A stretch of DNA of 64,000 nt from Guadua angustifolia (Eukaryota > Streptophyta > Magnoliopsida > Poales > Poaceae). A program made the translations under genes and the position numbers. This document shows, piece after piece, positions 57,601-64,000 of this stretch. Numbering within the stretch: the stretch's first letter is position 1; the number at the start of each line of letters is the position of its first letter. The notes beneath the pieces are model-generated. The model worked only from the letters and a program-made list of their open reading frames with translations. It searched no databases and was not told where the DNA came from. The stretch is from assembly GCA_036346375.1 (NCBI GenBank), contig CM070508.1, positions 15,618,852 through 15,682,851 on the forward strand, written 5' to 3'.

Positions 57601-58373
57601 CAACATTTCACCATTTCTATAAAATTAATCATATTGGATTAATTTTTAAAAATTGTATTCCCTAGCTTTCCTCAGCATATTAAGTTTCCGATGAATCTCA
57701 CTGGTCAGTTCTGATAGATGCCGTCAAGACAGGGAAGTTAAGTTTTAAAGTGAATTGATCAGCGCATGGAACTTAATACTAATAAACCCTAGATGCCGTC
57801 GAGACATGGGAATTACCGAGATTTAGGTTCATTCCGATCGTGACATGGACGCTATTAATGAATGAATGCAAGCCAATGTCTCGAACTCCCAACAAAACGA
57901 AGGTCGACTTGACCGCAGCGCCGCCGCCATTGCTACATATCCGGGCAGCATTCAACGCCAACTTGTTGATCAAACCACATCCGCTAGAATTCATGGATCA
58001 TATGGATGACAACATTCCTCCGTTCGATGCACACGCGCAACAAGCAAACGAACTGAATCTTCAATGAGACAAAAGAGTCTTCAGGTCAAAAGGGTACAGT
58101 CACACCTTGCCTCTCCTTTTCATTTTTCGATCGATCCATAGCTGATGGTGTTTTCTGGGAGTTCGATATTAGTTGTTGAAGAAATTCTATAGTGGCTTTG
58201 GTACTTTCAAAATTATTATAAACTTTACCGTAAGGTCTTCGTCGCCGGAGATAGCTTTCATGGAATGATCACTACCAAAAGTTCGGTCAGGATGACGAAA
58301 ACGCGTGAAGAAAGGTAAAAAAAGGCAATTAAAAATATGCATGCTTCCCTGCACAAGATCCTTTCCAGTCGAA
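57601..58373. other. intergenic with one unassigned small ORF
   Basis: A plus-strand frame 57840-58067 (75 codons) starts MTWTLLMNECKPMSRTPNKT and ends DAHAQQANELNLQ. No domain is recognised, and I cannot tell whether it is coding. No other feature seen. Confidence 0.3.
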
Positions 58374-58612
58374 GGGCCTGTTCGGTAGAGGCGTAGAGGT
58401 CTAAATTCGAGCTTCTCCTGAAATCTGAAATTTGTAGGCTAAAATAAAATGAATTAAGTTTATATTTTTAATCTAAAATGTAAACAAAATGATCTATCTA
58501 AACATTCTTAATGTACTCACAGCTCCAGCTTCATGAATCTGGTGAAGCTAAAATTTTCAGCTTCACCAGATTCTCAGAATCTGGAGAAACTGAATCCCTA
58601 CCAAACAAGCCC
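58374..58612. mobile_element. Tourist-like MITE, 239 bp
   Basis: The left end GGGCCTGTTCGGTAG and the inverted right end GGGCTTGTTTGGTAG form a TIR with two changes. GAA lies on both sides (58371-58373 and 58613-58615), a 3 bp duplication as in PIF/Harbinger, though TTA or TAA is more usual. Subterminal CTTCACCAGATTC occurs in both orientations. Confidence 0.75.
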
Positions 58613-58800
58613 GAAATGAGTAATAGAATCACAGCACAGAGATTCTCACGATTGGCCAGGGACCTGATGTTTTGATGAGAAAAATGCCCATAGTAGTGAG
58701 GTAATAACATTGTTACCCCCAAGCTGTGGCATAAAGTCTGTTAGAGCACAAACTTTCACATGGAAAATACAATAATGTGATTAGTAAAAAATATAAATTT

Positions 58801-59533
58801 GGAAAAATTGCAAATACCCCCCAAAAGCCAGTCAAAGTTTAATTCCCACCTACAAGTACTTTTGTGGCATATCCTGATATCCACCTACAAGTCACAAGTG
58901 CATGGTTTGTTTGAGACGTCCCTATGAATCCACCTCCCCGATGACCTGACTTTATTTTTTTGGTTAACTTGGACTCCGTAGCGTGCCATCTTGGCTATGG
59001 ACTAGCTGCAACGTAGGTGATTGAACCCACATCACATCCTTCAATCAGTTTTTGCCCTCGTCGATCTGCTGCCTTTGATAGTCTCCATTCGATTCGCCTT
59101 AAGAAAGGAAACAAAATATGAACACTTTGTCTACCCACCCATCCCAATCTGAGCTATGCAACTTATCCCCATGGCCATCCTGGAATAGCAACAATCAACA
59201 CCGCACAGTCTACAGAGAAAAAAACAGCCGAGTCAGTGGGAAGAGGGTGACAGCGGCAGGGTTTTTTGTTTCGGTTCGGTACAAATATCGGCTCCCACCG
59301 AAACAGCCGAAATTCCGGAATTTCGGCAAAATTCCGGCCAAATTCAAACACAAAACAACAAAATCTAATCAAAACCCGGAATTCACAAAATTTCCCACTC
59401 CCGCTCTAGGCCGAAATGACAAGGGGGCATTTGAAACAACAATGGACTCGTAGGAGGGCATGTGACACAAATTTACTTGTATGGAGTAAATCCAATTCGG
59501 ACTGACTTTTGAGGAGATATTTGTAATTTTCCC
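58801..59533. mobile_element. inverted-repeat MITE (possibly Mutator-like), ~733 bp
   Basis: The left end GGAAAAATTGCAAATACC and the inverted right end GGGAAAATTACAAATATC continue as inverted similarity for about 60 bases (CAAAAGCCAGTC against CAAAAGTCAGTC). The flanks TATAAATTT and TAGAAATAC agree at 6 of 9 positions. A CCGAAATTCCGGAATTTCGG palindrome lies inside near 59308. No protein was recognised. Confidence 0.55.
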
Positions 59534-59940
59534 TAGAAATACACAAGAGATGATTGAAAGAATAAACCCATATGTACAAGTGCAAACATTTCAATTACCA
59601 AACAGGGTAGACGGTGGTCGCTCTACCATTCATTTCAGTAGGCTCCACTACTTGGCATACCAGCGCATAAACACCAACAATGCATGTTTGGAACTGCGAA
59701 AATGGATCACAATTATGTAGTCAAGATCAAAGGAATAGACTTACCATCCGATGACTGTCGAGTGGACTTCGCCTACGTGGTTAAAAAGGTATGCTTTTCT
59801 GTTAATGGAAATCACTTTCACAGCAAATTAAAGCTCGTGTACAAATGATTGAAAGGACCGAATTTGCCCAATCCTTTGAGTAGCACATGACTCGTTCAAA
59901 ACGGCCATTGCAATAGCCAAGCATTCATACTGGTACCAAT
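59534..59940. other. intergenic, no feature
   Basis: No coding, RNA or element signal recognised. Confidence 0.4.
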
Positions 59941-61431
59941 CAGGGTTCAAAATTTCATCGAAAACAAATTTTGCTGAAAATTCAGATTTTGGGCCACTAC
60001 GAAATCCAAAATACCGAGCGAATTAAAAAATTTAAATTGCTACAGTAATTCCGTTTTTTTGGGTGAAATTTCGCCCAAACCGGCCGAAATTTCAGGATTT
60101 GAAGCCGGATTTGACCGGATTTAGTCCAATAACCCTTAATAAAGTCATCTTCCATGAAAATTTATTGAAAAACTGAATTTTTGAGACATTTTAAAATTTT
60201 GGTAGAAACACTATTAGATTTTTATAAAATTGTACAAGCTTGATAACGATCTAAAAATTTTATGGTACTATCTTTATAGTGTAGAATCATACCAAAAAAA
60301 TTCAAAATAATTTAACTTCATTTGTTATCTTTAAAAAATCAAAAACAGAATGAATATAATTGGGACAATAACCTCGTTAGATTTTTATAAATTTTCTCGA
60401 GTGTGATCATGATCTAAAATTTTTATGAGAGATTAAGAATTGCCTCAGTACCATTCTATAAAATTTTTTTAAAAAATTAACTTTTTTTGTTTGCTCAATC
60501 AAATCTATGCAGGCATTGAACTTCATTTGTTATATTATATTTCAAAAACCAAAAAGAGAAAGAACATAAATGGTACTATGTTTTGTAAGAGTTTTATAAA
60601 TTCACTGGAGTGTTATCATGATTCAAAATTTTTATGAGATCTTAAGAATGTCCTTATAACCCTTCTGTAAAATTTTCAAAAAATTTAAACCTTTTTTATT
60701 TCTAAAACAAATCTATGTATTGATCATCGGTCTTTTATCAGAACGTAGCACTGTCAGAATTTTTAAAATTTATTTAAGCATGATCATCATCTAAAACTTT
60801 TATGTAACCATTAGTGCTATATTAGGACCATTCACAAAAATTTTCAAAATTTTATAACATGGTTTGGCTAATCTTTCATTTCGTTCAATTTTGTTGATAA
60901 GGCTTTTAACATGACAGTAGCATTGTTCGAATTTTTAAAAATTCATACATCTTTAACATCATATGAAAATTTTATGAGAATATTATGGATGTTTCAGGAT
61001 AATCCACAAAAAATTCAAAATTTTATAACCTCGTTTGTTCTAATTTTCATTCGGTTCAAACTTGCTGGTCAGCGTTTTATCAGGACAGTAGCAATGTTTG
61101 AATTTTTTAAAATTTCTCAGATTTGATAATCATCTGAAAGTTTTATGGCAATATCATCAATGTGTCAGGACTCTCCAAAAAAAATTTAAAATTTTTTCGT
61201 CATCATTTGACCTACTTTTCAGCCAATGCAAAACGGGCAAAATTTTGGCAATTTCGCCCAAAATTTCAGTAAATTTCGCCGAAATTTGGATTTTTTCGGT
61301 GGTAAATGGACCAGATTTGAATTTTGGTTTTTGAATTTCGACCAAAATTTATCAAAAATATCAAAATTTCACCGAAATTTTGGATTTCGGCCATACTCGG
61401 TATTTTTCCTCAAACGAAATTTGGATCCTTG
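59941..61431 (-). mobile_element. AT-rich CAGGG-ended repeat, copy 3 (inverted)
   Basis: It starts CAGGGTTCAAAATTTCATCG and ends GAAATTTGGATCCTTG and is opposite in orientation to copies 1 and 2. The flanking octamers GTACCAAT and GTCAAAAT share 5 of 8 bases. The interior repeats the landmarks of the other copies, such as TTTTATCAGAACGTAGCACT near 60735. Non-coding. Confidence 0.65.
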
Positions 61432-62238
61432 GTCAAAATGCTCTGGTCTGAAGAATGGACCTGGGATTTGTGAGGTTTTCTGGTTTGTCACTGTCAGGCT
61501 TCATGCTCTAGTCCTCCAATAATTCCTTTGCATCAGTCAGAACTCAGAACCTAGAAACAAACTGAAGATGCTCTCATCCTTGAGAACGGTTTCCACTAAT
61601 AACAAAGGACCTATCGACATTCAAAGAGTCCATTCTAGAAACAGACAAGAGAGTGTTGTCATGCTTGCAAACAAACAAATGATGACAGCGTGTCCTTGGA
61701 TGCTTTGCCCTACTATAATGATGGTGTTAGAATTCAACTCCATGGCATCTGGAGGTTTCGGAGACCTAATGGAACATAAATCCAATAGCATTGTCCATCA
61801 ATCTAACATCCTTAAATCCAATAGCATTGTCCATCAATCTGACATCCTTGCTCATTGGAAGAACAGAAGGGGAAAGATCATCATGAAAACTAATTGAGAT
61901 GCAAACTAGGTTAGACACTCAATGAAGAGCTGGAGAGGAATTACAGGCGGATGAGTATCCTGCATCAGTAATTTACATAAAGAATCATGAACACACCGTC
62001 AAATGAGAATGGCACAAAAACACCAATATATGACCCAATCACGCTGATTCTTTTGACTAAAATAACTGTTCATACATGAAAAAAGGATCGAAAATACCAA
62101 TTACAGCAGTCAAAGTCAAAATGCATGATGGGCATTTTTCTTCCTTGCGTCTTTGGGTGCGAATCATCATCAGATAAACGGCCTCACAATCCAAATTGCT
62201 GACACATGTTCTGAGTTCACGAATAATAACTAGTGAGT
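61432..62238. other. intergenic; 3' flank of the DHHC gene
   Basis: A 36 bp tandem duplication (AAATCCAATAGCATTGTCCA and following) lies at about 61780-61855, inside a frame of 109 codons (61568-61897) with no recognised domain. The right part should contain the 3' UTR of the minus-strand DHHC gene. Confidence 0.4.
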
Positions 62239-62754
62239 TTACGTTTGAGATGGAGATGCAACCTCATTGACCGAAGCACTTCTTCTAATTACATCTGAAG
62301 CACTTCTTCCAGTTACATCTGATGACATGTCCCAATTTCCACTTCTCCGATCCCAGCTCGAGTGTCGCACCCGTACCTCACTTCCGACTGAAGGAAACTT
62401 TGATTCTGAACCTATCACAAGTTTGGCATTGACTATTTCCATCTCAGTGCAGTCCTGATTTCCCATTTCAACATCAACATCCTCGTAATTGCGCCGCTGA
62501 GAGATCTTCAAGAGATCACTACCAATCTCAAGATCCTCTTCTACTTTTGCCCGAGAACCACCAGCTGGTTCCTCGTCCACATGCCTACCAAAGTTAACTA
62601 TCGGAGCCTGCACTTCCTCTTGAACATAGGCTCGGAATTTGTGTTTAGAAGGTTTCGTCTTACTGCAGAAGACTTCTAGGAAATTATTCAGACATCCTTG
62701 GTTGTAGACATTTGGCCTGCTGTCTGATCTGTATCGAAAATTCTCATACGTGGT
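62239..62754 (-). CDS. DHHC protein S-acyltransferase, last exon
   Basis: The exon begins after TTATGCAG at 62755 with TTYENFRYRSDSRPNVYNQG and CLNNFLEVFCSKTKPSKHKF, and ends with a stop at 62239-62241. TTYENFRYR followed by NP(Y)NxG and NxxEVFC is the conserved stretch after the last membrane segment of plant DHHC palmitoyltransferases, containing the TTxE motif. The tail is acidic then Ser/Arg-rich (RRSASVNEVASPSQT), as usual for the cytosolic C-terminus. These enzymes attach palmitate to cysteines of target proteins at Golgi or plasma membrane. The DHHC core and membrane segments would lie upstream, beyond 64000. The exon is fully open, so this is probably a live gene cut by the window edge. 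Confidence 0.85.
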   Translation of the reverse strand, partial: TTYENFRYRSDSRPNVYNQGCLNNFLEVFCSKTKPSKHKFRAYVQEEVQAPIVNFGRHVDEEPAGGSRAKVEEDLEIGSDLLKISQRRNYEDVDVEMGNQDCTEMEIVNAKLVIGSESKFPSVGSEVRVRHSSWDRRSGNWDMSSDVTGRSASDVIRRSASVNEVASPSQT

Positions 62755-64000
62755 CTGCATAACCAAAGCATCATATCAGAGTTATGCACTTTGACTTTAA
62801 TAAGTTCTAGACGGAAAGGAGACCTCAAGCATTCAGCCTCTATCTATTATTATATTATTAAAGCAAAGGCAAAAGAAGTCACCATGTTTGCTCTCAAGAC
62901 TATAAATTCCTAAATTAATCGGACAAAAAAGAGAAAAGATCTAGCTGTCCATATGGTGGAACTAAGTTATAACAGCTTAGATTAAAAGAAAAGAGTCTAT
63001 GTCAAGTAAAATAAAAAAAATAACTGAAATTCGGGATAAAAAATAAAGTAAAATTAACAATTTGATTTCCATATGAACTTCAAAGTAAAACTGAAATTCG
63101 GAATAAAAATTAAATGAACATTAGTAGTTGGATTTGTATACAAATTCCAACCTAAAACTAAAATTTGGAATAAAAATAAAATAAAATTAATAATTTGATT
63201 TCCATATGAACTCTAAAGTAAAATCTCTAAATAGCTTAAATTCAGAATAAAAATAAAATAAAATAATACTAATTGGATTTGTATATGATTCAACCTAAAA
63301 CTATATAAAGAACTACATGTCATGTACAATCCAACAATATGCAAATTTGGAATAAAAATCAAAGGATAATTAGCGATCTAATTTTTATATGAATTCCAAA
63401 TCAATTCGATTTCCATATGAACTTCAAAGTAAAACTGAAATTCAAAATAAAAATTAAATGAATATTAGTTGTTGGATTTGTATACAAATTCCCACCTAAA
63501 ACTGAAATTCAGATAAACAACAAAATCAAATTAGCAATTTGATTTCCATACGAATTCCAAGGTAAAATCCCTAAATAGCTTCGATTCGGAATAAAATGAA
63601 ATGAAAAATGCCAATTGGATTTGTATATGATTCCAACCTAAAATAAAAAAACTCCATATCATGTACATTATAACAATATGCAAATTCAGATAAACAACAA
63701 AATCAAATTAGCAATTTGATTTCCATACGAATTCCAAGGTAAAATCCCTAAATAGCTTCAATTCGGAATAAAATGAAATGAAAAATGCCAATTGGATTTG
63801 TATATGATTCCAACCTAAAATAAAAAACTCCATATCATGTACATTATAACAATATGCAAATTCAAAAAAAAATCCATCACATTTGCTCGAAAGTGCTCGG
63901 AATTACCATGTTAATCAGTAAAAAAAGGGAAAGATATACACTGCAGATTGTAGTGGCTTATAACAGTGAGAATTAATGGGCTATAAATAGACAACAAACT
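62755..64000 (-). other. intron of the DHHC gene with AT-rich tandem repeats
   Basis: No exon is seen in the remaining ~1.2 kb. From about 63000 the sequence consists of degenerate repeats with GATTTCCATATGAACT, GGAATAAAAATAAAAT and TTGGATTTGTATATGATTC. The best units, about 177 bp each, lie at roughly 63505-63681 and 63682-63858 and are almost identical. No element termini are recognised. Confidence 0.55.

Noticed and set aside
62845..62880. Helitron-like 5' start TCTATCTATTATTATATT
   Set aside because: The base before it is C, not A, and no matching 3' hairpin with CTRR end was seen inside the window.

Overview
The window is nuclear DNA from a flowering plant and most likely a grass (Poaceae). 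The reasons are an intron-split ERF transcription-factor gene with GC-rich exons, many Stowaway and Tourist type MITEs, plant-mobile-domain and GRF zinc-finger transposon genes, Reina and copia LTR elements, plant L1 LINEs and a Helitron. All calls come from reading the sequence by eye; no database search was run. Only a small part of the window is host gene sequence; the rest is nested transposable elements.

Layout. 1-725: short host-like stretch with one possible exon. 726-7318: a transposon-derived palindrome whose arms carry a GRF zinc-finger gene and the 3' end of a plant-mobile-domain (PMD) gene. Its interior holds a 1.5 kb solo LTR (2607-4152) and a 931 bp hAT element (4540-5470). 7680-8090: cluster of short palindromes. 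8267-20357: about 6.6 kb of tandem repeat built as alternating A and B monomers, bounded by 31 bp inverted caps and split by a young 5.4 kb Reina chromovirus (8496-13890). 20584-21055: last exons of an RRM-like gene. 22018-24015: MITEs, a 569 bp foldback element and the last two exons of a LIKE-COV (DUF502) gene on the minus strand. 24239-27385: 5'-truncated L1. 28040-34150: decayed copia element holding a 2.6 kb solo LTR. 34201-35653: first of three copies of an AT-rich ~1.45 kb repeat. 36629-38546: intact two-exon ERF gene (minus). 38984-46841: old full-length copia element of the same family as the first, with a hAT MITE in gag and a GC-rich leader. 47106-48392: nested MITEs and a foldback. 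49642-51118: second AT-rich copy. 51249-52887: Helitron with captured Bax inhibitor-1 exons. 53570-56045: copia and L1 fragments. 56950-61431: palindrome relics, MITEs and the third AT-rich copy. 62239-62754: last exon of a DHHC S-acyltransferase gene (minus), followed by a repeat-rich intron up to the window edge.

The clearly functional host gene is the ERF gene. The DHHC exon and the RRM-like exons look intact but are partial. The LIKE-COV gene keeps two in-phase exons but carries a foldback element in its stop codon region, and an L1 and a copia element lie upstream. The insertion history can be ordered from target-site duplications: array then Reina; PMD element then hAT and solo LTR; copia then hAT or solo LTR; Stowaway then Tourist.
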